Below the pieces are notes generated by a model. That model was not told the DNA's origin. It was given only the letters and a program-made list of their open reading frames with translations, and did no database searches. 64,000 nucleotides of DNA. Origin: Theocolax elegans (taxonomy: Eukaryota > Arthropoda > Insecta > Hymenoptera > Cerocephalidae). Positions 48,523 through 60,049 of the stretch are shown here, piece after piece; position 1 is the first letter of the stretch; each line of letters starts with the position of its first letter. Location of the stretch: contig CM047431.1 of NCBI GenBank assembly GCA_026168455.1, positions 57,494,910 through 57,558,909 of the forward strand, written 5' to 3'. The translations under genes and the position numbers were made by a program.

Positions 48523-49264
48523 TGAAAAATTGATCCTTGCGGCTGCACGAAAATCTCGATCATTTAGAGATAAAAAATTTTGAAAAAAATCATACTAATC
48601 AAAGCAAGTAGAAGAACGTTGCAGAAGAGATTTTTAAGAAAAGTCAACCTATTATTAATTTAAAAAAAATAGGGATTCCAATTTTCTAGTTTCATATCAA
48701 CTTAATAATAGGGTGTACAAGACAATTTTAATTACGTCACGTTACGAGTTTCTGAAGAATCGACATAGCTCGACAAAAAGTTAAGATTAAGTTGACACGA
48801 TTTGAAAATAGAATCTTAAATATTTCAATTTGTTTAAAAGTTATGGAAAAAATGAAAATAAGACGAAATTTTAACGAAAGTGTAGTATTTAAATTTAATG
48901 GACTTTTTAGACAATAATTTCATCTTATTCTTATTTTTTCCATAACTTTTGACCAAATTGAAATATTTAAGCTTTTTTTTTTTCAAATCGTATCAACTTG
49001 ATTTCAACTTTTTGTCGAGCTATGTCGATTCTTCAGAAACTCGCAACGTCACGTAATTAAAATTGTCTTGTACACCCTTTTATTAAGTTGATATGAAACT
49101 AGAAAATTGGAGTACCTATTTCTTTTTTAATTAACAATAGGTTGACTTTTCCAAAAATCTCATCTGCAACGTTATTCTACTTGCTTTGAATAGTATGATA
49201 TTTTCAAAATTTTTTATCTCTAAATGATCGAGATTTTCGTGCAGTCGCAAGGATCAATTTTTCA
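48523..49264. mobile_element. Near-perfect long hairpin, arms of about 350 bp
   Basis: Left arm 48523-48872 and right arm 48916-49264 are reverse complements with only scattered mismatches. They start TGAAAAATTGATCCTTGCG and leave a 43-base centre. Long perfectly paired runs (over 35 bases) occur, for example around 48550-48590 paired with 49200-49240. No open frame of note. Either a recently formed foldback/MITE element or a locus whose transcript would fold into a long double-stranded hairpin, the type of precursor that gives endogenous siRNAs in insects. No clear target-site duplication was seen. Confidence 0.85.
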
Positions 49265-50800
49265 AATTCTTTGATACTTGTGTACCAGAAAACAGTTACC
49301 AAAGTTGCAACATAATCCGTAATTCGGTGCCTGGAACCCCTCCTTGTAAGTAAACGAAGGATATGCGTTTCATTAAATTTGAGGAGACCGTGTCTTCACT
49401 CGGACAAATCGGAATAGTCATATCGAGGATAATACTTAAGCAACAACTAAAATCATTTAGAATAGTCATTTTACCAAATGGATATATAATCTCGCAAGAT
49501 CCGTAGTTAGGGGATATTATTGGAAAATTTTTGGAAGGACTGATTTTTTTGGTAAATCTGCTGTTTAAAGTATTAGTGATTAAGTTCGCCCGCCAGAAAG
49601 AGATAGATATATGCTTCAGAATTTGATATTTAGTTAACGGGTACGAGAGGAGACTAGGACTACTTTTATATCACTATAAGCTTGTACCGTACCATATGTT
49701 TTATCTCACTAGTGGGTTATCCTAACTTCTGATAACTCAAACGTATATTGAAAATCGATAAAAGACCGTTTAGTCCAATTTATTTACTACTTATTTATAA
49801 TACGATGTGGGTTTTTTTCTATCTTTAAAATACAAAGAGATAAATAACCTACAGGTTTTTCCCTTGTAAATGTGTTATAAACGATTATGGTAGTAGCTGA
49901 CTTTTACATTTTTTGGTGTACCAGAAGCAGTTTCGTGTTCGCACACGGAGAGAAATTTCTAACCATCATTAGCAGGTTTATAGCTACTATCCCTCAAACG
50001 ATTTTTCTGTATCTGTTATACCACAAAGGCTACGTACCGCGTTAATACTGCATAAGTTGGTAAATCATTCTAAAAGAACATTATAAATATAAAGTATATT
50101 TGTGTATCAAGCGTACTACTCGATGGCAGTGATACGAATATATACATATCGCTTAAACATCAAGTTGGCATGAATATTGTTTTCGGTTGAAATTATTTTT
50201 ACAAAAATAGTACTAAACGATACGAATTTTTCCCGGAAAGTTACGGTTCTGTCCTACGTAGTACGTATCTTATTTATTTCCGTAGATACCATTGTTGGCT
50301 AATGCAGCATCAATAAGAATAATATGTCTTGGATCGATTTCTCAAACTCTAGTATAAGTGTGGTGTGTTACGAAAATAGTAAAAATTTCTCTCCACGCAG
50401 ACGGTCCATCGGATATAGGTATATAGTTCACAATTAAGTGACCCAGTTTCATATTGCATTAAGGTTAACCAGGTGTACTCGTAACGAACGTCGTCAGATG
50501 TAATTGATATTATAAAAATTCGCAACAATCCTTGGATTCGATGGAAAACGTTCGGAATACTTCGTGTGACCTTCGTTCCTAGTTACGCGAGATCGTGATC
50601 TAATCTTACCATCAGAAATATAATTTATCGTCGCGAGATGGGGAGGAGAGGAATATAACTTCCACCGTCCTTAACGAATCTATATACCCGTAGACTGTAC
50701 CGAAAATTAAACTGACTGATGAATCGGGAATACAAAAATTGTATATATATAGGTGAACCAGATTGATTTGCGTGCATTCGACACACCAAAGCCACGGGTT
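49265..50800. other. AT-rich stretch, possible CACGGAG-type element at 49944-50397
   Basis: CACGGAGAGAAATTTCTA at 49944 has a partial complement ending at 50397 (AAAATTTCTCTCCACG). This could be a 454-bp relative of the TA-flanked MITEs, but the right end is imperfect and there are no matching TA flanks. Nothing else is supported. Confidence 0.3.
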
Positions 50801-51310
50801 ATATAATCCTATTTACGTTCGGTTTAAACTTTAAACCCAAACGAACAGGTGTATATAGAAACAAACCGTTCGATCGATCGATCGGAACCGCGAACTCTCG
50901 ATTTTCCAGATTTCGAGAGGACGAGTGAGCGCTCGAGGTCGATAGCCCACACGAGGGCAACCAGCTTTTCGACAAGAAAAAAAGGGAACAAAAGTGTATA
51001 AGGAAGAGGGGCGGGGTCCAATGGAGATAGAATTCATTTCCCTAATGGAGGAAGGAATATCGCGCGTCTAACGACTCGGGTAACTAAACAACCCCTCGTC
51101 GTCTTCGTCCATCCCTCTACCTCCCCGTTCCCCACCCCCTCGTTCTCTCTCACTCGCTCTCGTTCCCCTTATATACCTACCTAGATACCCTCACCCCTTG
51201 ACGTATTCCAGCCGCACGATGCGCGGCTCGCTAGGGGGCGCCCGATCGATACGCTCGCACCGAGCGTTGGGAGGGCGCTCGGGAGCTTCGGGTTTCCCTC
51301 GTTAAAATTT
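50801..51310. other. GC-rich single-copy island
   Basis: CpG-rich sequence, with CGATCGATCGATCGG at 50872-50886 and a very GC-rich core at 51205-51295. Minus-strand frames of 65-68 codons overlap but have no splice context. Composition and the CTCF-like motif suggest regulatory or boundary DNA. Confidence 0.4.
51230..51244 (+). promoter_or_regulatory. CTCF-like binding motif
   Basis: GCTAGGGGGCGCCCG contains AGGGGGCGC, the core of the CTCF consensus shared by vertebrates and insects, in the most GC-rich part of the island. A single motif match is suggestive only. Confidence 0.35.
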
Positions 51311-53423
51311 ATGGAATTCCCATCGTATTCAAAACCTTCGTGTTTGAACTCTCACGAATTTTCTCTCTTTTTTCTTTATTTTCGTTCGCTATCTCTTTCC
51401 CTACAGCTCGAGGTATCCCATTTTTTGTTATTTCGCTTTTTCGAACGATGCTGTATGTATATATATATATAAGCGTTCGTATTTTGGGCTCGTGGTTTTA
51501 AACCTTACTTACAAATATATATTTTTTTATTTAAATATCGTGCTAATGGTTGAGATTCTCTGAATAGTTAATATTTTGTGTTATATTTCATTGGAGATAT
51601 AACACTGTTCATCGATAGTAAATTAGATAAATATAGAATTTTTATTTTAACCATTTTATTCTATGAGCAGATGGAAAACTTGATTCGCTTACTGCGTCAC
51701 CGTTTTCTCCACTTTTTTTTTACCTCTCATCGATAATCGGAATGTTGAAAATATCTTCTACACAGCGTATCTACACTTTTGAACCGAAGAAAAACAACAA
51801 GTCAGATTGGTTTCGAAATGGAGGAAACTCAACATCTCTCTGTCCTGCCTAATCCAGATCTATCAGCGATTTCACGAAAAGTCGAGCGACCGTTCTAGTA
51901 CCCAAGTTTACCTCCTTATTTTTATGATTACTATACAGTCAACACTTCCGGATTATTGCGCTCGGTATTGATTTTACGGCCAACTCGGACCTATGATTAT
52001 CCTTTTGGTAAAATTAGCGGTTTGTCGATAGCGCATCAGCTATACATATCGCATAAATATTATTTGTTTTCTCACGTTTTCCGATGAAATATCCAACAGG
52101 GCGACTTACTTTGTATGCGTTCTTGCAATATGCATTACATTGTATTTTGAGGAAAAATATGAGGTATTGCATGCCACGCGCAAAAATAATCTTTATACAA
52201 AAGAGATACTTATAATTCATTATAAAATTCATCAAAGTATTTATTAGTAAGCTTTATTGATTTATTATCGATTATTTGATTATTTAACGCAAAATTAGTT
52301 TTAGTCTCTCAATTAAAAAAAAATGTATAATTTTATTTTGTAATAATACATTTATACTCGCGATTACTCGTAATAACTTGTTTGCGGTTGATTGAACATC
52401 CAATTCGACACCCGATGATTATTCTTTTTACGACAAATATAACAAAATTGTGGCTATCAGGTCGTAATACGCGTATCGTAACGAAATCGCGACGTGTGGC
52501 AATGTCTAATTATACGTAAAATTGAGATGTTTTAAAGATTCATTTAAATCGTTATCGTCATACCAAATTTAATACTCAAAGAAGCTCATCGTAGCTATAA
52601 CCAGCTGAGTTGCAATATAACAAATTAGCGTAAGTCGATTACTATATTACCTATAAATCCCCTATTTAGTTAATAACCCTTTCCTACTTGAATTAATTTT
52701 GAATTTGTTGTACTTACTGATGTATACGTTATCCTAATAATCTGAAAGCACAGATCAAATAACATAAATATTATTTTTAAGTATATTCATGCCATAATTT
52801 TATAGATTTCGTTTTTACGTGCATGTCCCTCCCAAGAGACATTGGGTGGAAAAGGGTTAAATTCGTTTTGGAGAAGGAGGTGGAGTTGAAAATGAAAAAT
52901 AAGAAGAAGAGCGTGAAGTAAACGCATATATATATATATACATATATCGGATTGTCTGCCGTCGATGTCAAAGTTTCCTCAGTGGTCCAGCTCTCGGCAC
53001 CGAAAAATCCCATTCTAGTGTACATGCGCACGTGCGAGAGATGGAGGTAGCGGCCCCAAGAGCGCGCACCCGATCAATATGAGCGCAGGTCGCACTCGCC
53101 TCAAAAATTTCGTACGGCTGTTTTTCTTTCTCCTTCTTCGTCATATTTATAATATACGTTCTGCACTATTAGAAAATATGCAATGTTTACAGAAATTGTT
53201 TAACGTAAATCATCATCATGTTATTTATAATTCAGTGGTGCGGTTACAATGATTTTACGCATGTGAATTCGAAACAACATTAACCTGGTGGAAACATATT
53301 ACATTTCTTAACTAATACAGGGATTTTGAATGATGATGGGTAATCATTATAAAGTTGTATATTTATCGGTATAGCCGAAGTAATCTAATGTAACATTAGA
53401 GATGGTTCTTGTACTCTTTAACC
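51311..53423. other. AT-rich stretch with a small GC patch at 52.98-53.1 kb
   Basis: No gene or element supported. The patch at 52980-53105 (GCGGCCCCAAGAGCGCGCAC) is single-copy. Confidence 0.35.
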
Positions 53424-53608
53424 AGTATGGTCAGTGGGATTTCCCAGAGAAAACTTTTTTTTTTTAAATTCTAGACGCTGTGTTCTCGACCTTCAGTACC
53501 TTAGACATACGAATAAGGTAAGATCTCCAGTTTCAAGCTGGACATTGAAGACGAAACACCCATTACTTTTCAAAAAGCCATGCTCTGGGAAATTTCACCG
53601 ACCGTAGT
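53424..53608. mobile_element. Inverted-repeat MITE, GGTCRGTG..TTTCCCAGAG arms
   Basis: The left GGTCAGTGGGATTTCCCAG and the complement of the right, GGTCGGTGAAATTTCCCAG, define arms of about 28 bp. On the minus strand the interior matches 16970-17100 of the TTAA MITE: CTCTTCGTACACTA, AAATTTCCCAGAGCA, TTTCGTCTTCAATGTCCAGC and CTGGAGATCTTACCTTA. It is a shorter relative or an element nested in that family. Confidence 0.55.
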
Positions 53609-54199
53609 GTACGAAGAGTACATAAAGACTTCTCTAATTCTGAATTAGTTCGGATAGATCGATAAATGTACAACTTTATACTCATTAACCAATAAATAAA
53701 TCTTTTTTGCATAGGTAACAATTGTGGACAATATTTTTCTTGTTCAGGAATGATCTTTGTCCCGTGTCGAATTCGCCCATTTATTCGAATGAAAACAGCT
53801 GTTCGATGAAACTGGACAACTTACAAGTTACTTTTGACCTTCGGAAAGTGGTTGTCATCGAGCAAGTCAAAACCAACTAAACAAGCTTTTAAAAATGAGA
53901 TTAACAATATTTTTGGCAAATTTCATCCCGATCCTAGACAATCGTGCATGGAGAGAGAAAAAAATGGCCCGATTCTTTTGGATAATATGCTAGATTATGT
54001 AACTTTTATCCATTATTTTATATAAAAAATGAGAATTAAATTAAAATGGAAGCTGCATCTTTTATCCAAAACATTTAGATACTTTTTAGAAATATTTTCT
54101 GTTTTCCGTATATATTTTGTTATTTTGTTGAAGTCATACGATGTCTTTGTTAAGAAAGTACTTGTTGAAAATACATTCCCCAGTGGCGGTTGTATCAAT
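53609..54199. other. Stretch with a weak exon-like candidate
   Basis: After an acceptor-like TTTTTCTTGTTCAG (ending 53747) a frame from 53749 stays open for 43 codons to TAA at 53878. A second frame is open from 53811 to 54025. Neither has a recognisable product, and both are within chance expectation for this DNA, so no CDS is called. Confidence 0.25.
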
Positions 54200-54263
54200 C
54201 GGCAGAGACCGACAATCGAACCCGGGACATCTGATGGGTACCACTCTACCGGGCGAGCCTGCA
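54200..54263 (-). pseudogene. tRNA-like sequence, probable SINE head remnant
   Basis: On the minus strand GGCTCGCCCGGTAGAGTGG resembles an A box/D arm and CCCGGGTTCGATTG a B box/T arm, spaced as in a tRNA. The T stem is imperfect and the anticodon arm is degenerate. No poly(A) tail or target-site duplication was found nearby, so it is either a decayed tRNA-derived SINE or a tRNA pseudogene. Confidence 0.45.
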
Positions 54264-55369
54264 TCGCGTGGCTTCATGTGTGATATACATGTTGTAGACT
54301 AAACTAAAATAAATCCGACGTTACATTTATTATAAATAAATTAATGGATTTTCACACTAAGAAAAAGCGTTTGAATTAACTTATTATGGAGATGACAAAT
54401 TCTTACTATCCGATTTAATGAGTAGTACTATTTTAACTAAAATGAATATTTCATGTTAAACGAAAATTATGAAAAACATTGTCCTTCGTTATGAAGCAAT
54501 TAATAACGGTACAAAGTTTCTAAGTGATTAATACAGTGGTTCGTGAAATTCACTGTTTTATAAATATTTTAAATATCGGTATTTAAAATGATTATAATTT
54601 GTTAAAACAATCAATCTTCATAAGCTACTCCAACAATCGCTTCGAATGCCTGCTTGATCATAGATTGCGTCGAAAAAAGGTCAATTTGCTCATGAGTTTA
54701 CTTATCTTTAAAATGAAATATTTATTTTGGTTAAAAGTAATATTTCTCAGTCAATATAATAATAAAATTCAATTATTGAGATTAGTTTGAAATTTGATCC
54801 TTAACAAGCTATTTTTTTAGCCATTATCGAGCATTGTGCTTCATTTAAAATATACTCTTTAAATTTCTTGGAGTGAAAAATGACTCGTTTAGAGGGAACA
54901 CAGTGACGTAACTCGGCATCGAGTCGGAATTATTTTTTTACTTTATTCGAACAAAAAATGATTTGTTAAGTGATGTACAATTATTCGTCAGCAACAATAC
55001 GTTCAATACTTCTAATCCAATACTTTTTTTTTATTTCTTTCTTTAATTAAGCAAAATACATTTTTTTTTCACTCAAAACAAAGTTGTGAACAGTTTTTAA
55101 AAAAGAATTAATTAAATGAAACTACTTTGTAACAAATTCTTTATTTCCATGAAGATCTGTTAAGATCTGAAAAGTTTCATCTGTCATACTGTATCTATGA
55201 GATGTTATTTATTCTCCTCTCGAAAACAATCTTCCAAATGATACTGATGAACATAAATGTAGTATGAAACGTACAAAATAGTTTTCTTACAATGAGAAAA
55301 AATAGTAGTGTATTCGTTGACTCATTTTGTTTATCCCAAAAAGAGTTAGATGCTATATATGTATAGAAT
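54264..55369. other. AT-rich spacer
   Basis: A short GTGAAAAATGACTCG piece at 54875 belongs to the diverged repeat seen at 6.4 and 21.4 kb. Nothing else recognised. Confidence 0.35.
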
Positions 55370-55913
55370 GTGGTGGATTTCCGATTCGCTTTATCAGGTA
55401 TTTTTTAGAAATTGTATGGATGTGCATATGTGTGTTTCTGTGTGTGTGTATGGCCATAATACTATCAAAAGCTTTTTATGTCAGTTGGGAAAAATTCAAA
55501 TTAATTAAACAGAATTTTCTTATTATGAACAAAAACCGCTGACAATTGATTGGTAATTATGTGTTCACTATAATAACTTTATAATATTTTTGGAAGAAAA
55601 TGCTTTTAAAAGTTTTAAAGAAAAATTAAAGCGATAATTTTTTATATTTCTAATTGATGGGATCTAAAATTTCTATGCCTCTTGGTGAAAAATTAAAATT
55701 TTTATTTTTCCATATCTTTCAATTTTCATTTAGGATTAATACCGCAAATGACTAGCTATATAGGTTTTAATCAGAAATGAATAATATTTTTCGAAATGTC
55801 ATAAAATTTTGTTTTAAATAATAAAATAATATACTATATTTAAGTAATACATTACATATGTAGGATCGACATGTTAATTTGAGGAAGCAACGTGCCAATT
55901 AATTGGCAGCGGT
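55370..55913 (+). mobile_element. Interspersed AT-rich element ending in a perfect palindrome (copy B)
   Basis: Same order of blocks as copy A: TGTATGGATGTGCATATGTG, GGCCATAATACTATCAAAAG, ACAAAAACCGCTGACAATT, TTTCGAAATGTCATAA, ACATTACATATGTAGGATC and GAGGAAGCAACGTGCC. It ends with the 16-base palindrome TGCCAATTAATTGGCA (55893-55908) plus GCGGT. Homology to other copies stops after this. Compared with copy A, the palindrome is four bases longer yet still perfect in both. Confidence 0.62.
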
Positions 55914-56309
55914 GTTTTATTTGCTACAGATATCAATCAAATAAAATAACTTTTTAAATCGAGCTAATTGAGAAACATTTAAAAAAAAATAAATAAATGA
56001 AACTTTACAATTCACTTATTTTCTGTGTTTTCACAGAATATAAAATCTTTTTAATAAAAAAATTATTATTATAAATAAAAAAATGATGATTTATACTTTT
56101 GTTATATCGATATTTTTATTACATTTTTAAAAAATATTCGACGTAAATTTGCGGACGAATTCGTGCCCTCAACTGGAATTTATTTATTTATTTATCAGAT
56201 AAAAATTATAAAATTATTATTACAATAGTGTATATAACTACAAGAATGTAACTGCCTGTAAAGATAAGAATATATTTATCTGAGCACAGGCCTGGTATCA
56301 CATAATTAC
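55914..56309. other. AT-rich spacer
   Basis: No supported feature. TTTATTTATTTA words near 56180. Confidence 0.4.
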
Positions 56310-57050
56310 TTACATTCTAAAAACCTTATATACTTACATATATTACTAACACTTACACCTATTCGGCATAAACAGTATACTGCACAGTGGATAATGTTTG
56401 CTACCAAAATCTAATTAACAATTGTTTCACTGTAGCATAACTTTGTTGCATTTTTATTCATAGGAAAAATAATTATTTCAATGTTGTTTAGCGTTGCTGA
56501 GTAATACCTACCGCACTAGTAACTCTATAGTGTGGAAACATTTCTTTGTGTTGTTTAAATGAATAACACTGACATTTTGAGATGAAAACTATTTCATCTA
56601 TAACTATATCTACTCTATCTTTATACGCAGGTTGTTGATTTCATTGATATACAGAATTTATAAAAATTTGTTTGCCCTGTATTCCTCTCTCAAAATAAAA
56701 GTTTGCTTTGTTAGAACTAATGTAAGTAAGATCACCATACAGCATTCGTATTGCGTTATTTTGTTGTATTTTCTTTTGTGTTACATCCACTTTCATTGTT
56801 TTACTATTGTCTTCTACAATTTTTTCTATTTTATCAATTACTGTTTCTATTGGTGCATATTTCATCGTAGATTTATTTTCTTTTTCATCAATATTTTCAA
56901 CTTTTCCCCTTACAAAATTAATTTGTTTAACATTTAATAAATATCAACATTATTTACATTACAATCTATTTTCTGTATTATACTAGTAGTTAGTTTGTTC
57001 TCCTCAATTATTGTCACTTGGTTAGTTTTAAGTTGGTTGAAATCAACCCT
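56310..57050 (-). pseudogene. Decayed coding region of unknown origin
   Basis: On the minus strand one frame is open for about 103 codons, ending in TGA at 56641; a possible start is at 56865. It has protein-like composition (e.g. IETVIDKIEKIVEDNSKTMK, then NNAIRMLYGDLTYI). The same frame continues after the TGA for 50 more codons to about 56490. Another frame then carries on with LCYSETIVN and, past a TAG, CRIGVSVSNICKYIRFLEC. Upstream, a third frame gives about 40 codons (TIIEENKLTTSIIQKI). A continuous succession of coding-like segments broken by two stops and two frame changes fits a dead gene, possibly from a transposon. I do not recognise the family, and chance open frames in AT-rich DNA remain possible. 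Confidence 0.35.
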
Positions 57051-57877
57051 AGTATTGAGTCAGATTATTTAATTCTAATTAAGTTATAAATCAAACTCAA
57101 AGAGTTAGATTATAATTTCGAATATAATAACGTAAATTTTTCTTTAAGGAGTGCAAATACAACTCAATTCGTATGAAAATTTTACTACAAAATTTAGTGC
57201 ACTTAATTTCAAGAATACAAATTTCGAGAATAGACAAATTAAACAAATTTAAAGAATAGTGATATTTTCACCAAGGGTTGTAGGTACTCAAATAACTCAA
57301 ATAATTAATTTGAATTGAAAAAAATTATGGTAGAGTCATTAAGTACGTACAAGCTATACGAGGAATAGATATATATGGTAATGTCTATAACGGTGGTATG
57401 GTAGTGTATATACCTATATTATATATCTGTATGCACCTGTACAATAACGTGAATGAACAAAGTAACTTATTGGAAGTAACGTGCTTGAAATTACTCGAAA
57501 TTAGATTGCACCTCCATACCGGTAGGAATAAAACGCAAATGCGTATCTACATAAAATACATTTAGATTCGGGACTTTGATCGGTCGTTCATCGGAATTTA
57601 TAAACTAGCTGTTGGGAATGAGAGGTTTGAAATAAATAAAATACAATAATATTCCATTAATAAAGTTTGACACTTTAATAAACTGTCACAAGGAAGGCTA
57701 GGTTTTTACTCAACAAGAAACGGCTCGATACTGAATGTCAAATCCTTAAAACTATAAGGAAGTATACTAATATATTGTATTACAATAATGCTTCAAATAT
57801 ACTGTAGAGAAGAATTCAAGCTAGTCGAATAACTTTTGTACAAGACGTTTGTTAATTATTATTTTAGTTCAATATTC
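57051..57877. other. AT-rich spacer
   Basis: No gene or repeat recognised. Confidence 0.4.
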
Positions 57878-57881
57878 TTAA

Positions 57882-58319
57882 CGGAGTGCCAAAGCCAAGT
57901 TTTATCTTCCCTTACCCTACCTTACCGACCACAAAAGTCACATAAAATTAGTTATAATTAAAAAAGAAAGGTAATTTATGTAAATCTAGGAATACAGTCC
58001 CCTTCCTTTATTTATTAATTATCTATATGTCTTTAAAATTTGAAGGAAAAATATTGACTATAGTTTAGGAGAAAACCCTTACCAAAAATCTTGACATGCC
58101 TTTCAATTAGTCGAGCGTATAACCTCAAATTGCACGAAATTATCATAGATTTTGGTAAAGGATTTCTCGAAAACCAATCGATATTTTTCCTTCGAATTTT
58201 AAACCGAGATAGATTATTAATAAAGGAAGGGGACTGTTCTCCTCAATTTGCACAACTAATTTTCTATGACTTTTGAGGCTGGTAAGGTAGGGAGGATAAA
58301 ACTTGACTTTGGTACCTCC
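57882..58319. mobile_element. TTAA-flanked MITE, 438 bp, termini CGGAGTGCCAAAG / GGTACCTCC
   Basis: TTAA occurs directly outside both ends (57878-57881 and 58320-58323). The left arm starts CGGAGTGCCAAAGCCAAG, then TTTTATCTTCCCTTACCCTA. The right arm is a close complement running through AATAAAGGAAGGGGACTGTT and GGGAGGATAAAACTTGACTT. Arms are about 180 bp, so the unit folds into a hairpin. No coding capacity. The right half matches the truncated copy at 14270-14548 and the ends resemble 12547-13698. Confidence 0.72.
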
Positions 58320-58734
58320 TTAAACTAAAATTCTAAATATTAAAAGTAAAGAAGGGCCTAGTAACTCAAGAATTCGCGAAAGTTTCTTTGTTAAAATAAG
58401 ACCAAATGCACTTACCGTACGATATTCGATACTCGGTAACGAAATATCTTCAAGTTATAGACTAGACGAGGTGGCATTAGATTTATACATCATTTAGTTG
58501 ATTATCACATAATCAAGACTTACGATTCCCCATAGGGGTTGTTGCAACCTATGGTTAACCCACGCGAATTCGTAAATTGCTCTATCTATACTAACACGGG
58601 AATACAGAGCCGGATATTGGGCCCACGTCGCATCGGAATTTCCTCGCTTTTTCGCAACCTTCCCTTTTACTCGCAATCCTATTTCATGATTCAGTCGCTT
58701 TAGTGCTCCTCGATTGACTGTAAAAAAGGTTATT
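58320..58734. other. Spacer between TTAA MITE and SINE
   Basis: Moderate G+C at 58500-58700 (e.g. GGGCCCACGTCGCATCGG). No exon defined. Confidence 0.35.
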
Positions 58735-58747
58735 AATAATAAAGGTT
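58735..58747. repeat. Target-site duplication, lower-coordinate copy
   Basis: AATAATAAAGGTT, repeated at 59199-59211, flanks the tRNA-headed SINE. Confidence 0.8.
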
Positions 58748-59198
58748 TTTTTTTTTTTTTTTTTATGTTATTTAACGTCGCTCTATTTATGCTGCCAGGG
58801 CTAATCAGCGACGGAGGTGAACGGTGTGTCTGTAAACAAAGCACATGTAGTTGAAACAGTGGTGCTTGTGTCCATCGGAAGATATAATCGGTCACTGTAA
58901 TTAGTCTAATAATTACAGTTTCCTGTCCTCCCGATGGAACCACCGCGATCCTCTTTACATCTTCGCGTCCCTAACGTTCCCTATAGTTCAGATGCCCGTG
59001 CCTCTTATGCACTGAAAAATGCACGAAACGCACGTGCACCTGAACTGGCGTCACATTATAGTGACACGCCGAGCCACTGAGTCGCGGTGTTCGAAAAATG
59101 CACATGAAAAAAAATTTTCAGAGGTACACACGTCTGGGATCGAACCCACGACCCTCGGTGTGAGAGTCGGGAGCTCTACCCATGAGCCACCGCGGCTC
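58748..59198 (-). mobile_element. tRNA-derived SINE with poly(A) tail (minus strand)
   Basis: On the minus strand the element begins TGAGCCGCGGTGGCTCATGG and contains an A box (TGGCTCATGGGTAGAGC) and B box (GGGTTCGATCCC) at tRNA spacing (about 59125-59198). The T arm lacks one loop base relative to a functional tRNA. A body of about 350 bp follows, with AGCCCTGGCAGCATAAATAG near its end. It terminates in a poly(A) tail (19 T on the + strand from 58746, the first two shared with the target site). A 13-bp target-site duplication flanks it. The 149-codon minus-strand frame that crosses the tail is an artefact. Confidence 0.82.
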
Positions 59199-59211
59199 AA
59201 TAATAAAGGTT
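59199..59211. repeat. Target-site duplication, higher-coordinate copy
   Basis: AATAATAAAGGTT, identical to 58735-58747. Confidence 0.8.
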
Positions 59212-59242
59212 ATTATAATTATAGTAACACCTGTATGAAAAG

Positions 59243-60049
59243 ATCCATAAAAATTCTTCCAAATCGCGTTCCCTAAAATAGAAAAAAAAATTTTTTTGAG
59301 GCACACCTTCCGGACCTTACTTTTCTTCATCTGCAGTAGTACATATAATATGTGAAACCAAAATTGAACATGAAATAAAAGGCTTGTGAAACACTTTTTT
59401 AAGTTTGAAGTTTAAAATAAAAAAATCGTAAAATCCTGTTTTTGAACAAGTTTGCACATTTATACAACAGTTACATTGACACAAATAATCTTTGAACTAA
59501 TCTTATTTATTCAAATAGTTTTTAATGTAATAATATAGTAATTTCATCATTCTTTGTCATCAGAATCTAATATTATACAAAGTAATTACCTAACCATAAT
59601 AAAGATGTAGCATATAAAACTATAAATATTAGTAAATAGTCGATTGTTGATCCAATAATAAATAAATTCAATTTATTCATTTAAGTGCACAAAATAAAAC
59701 TATAAAGTATTTTAAATTAGGGATGATTGGATTGTTGTAATTAATGATAAATGGTATTTTGGAGTAAAAATAGAGTATTCCCTTAGTTTTATAATTATTC
59801 GTTTATTAGAATCTAGTGCGTTATTTTCAATGAAATGAGTTTATATAATTATAGGCTCTCGAAAATGAAATGCAAAAAGGTTATTTTGAAAATTAATTTT
59901 TATTATGTAACTTATATAAGCTTTTATTGAAAAAACAGTATTTTACGATTTTTTGACTTATTGAGGAAGAAAAGTGTTGTCCGGAAGCTGTGCTTAAAAA
60001 AAATGTTTTTCGATTTTAGGGAACGCGGTTCCGAAGAATATTTGTGGAT
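59243..60049. mobile_element. Terminal-inverted-repeat element, about 0.8 kb
   Basis: The left ATCCATAAAAATTCTTCC pairs with the right end, whose complement begins ATCCACAAATATTCTTCGG. Pairing continues through CGCGTTCCCTAAAAT, the A-rich run, GCACA-CTTCCGGAC, and TTTTCTTC. A second paired block inside (AAATCGTAAAATCCTGTTTTT) extends the arms. The interior is AT-rich and non-coding. Target-site duplication unclear. It lies 32 bp from the SINE target-site duplication. Confidence 0.68.

Noticed and set aside
54200..54263. Functional tRNA gene
   Set aside because: T stem and anticodon arm do not pair properly.
58494..58943. 149-codon minus-strand open frame
   Set aside because: Runs through the poly(A) tail of the SINE at 58748-59198, giving a poly-Lys block; not a gene.
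59125..59198. Functional tRNA gene
   Set aside because: T loop lacks one base, and the unit continues into a SINE body with poly(A) tail and target-site duplications.
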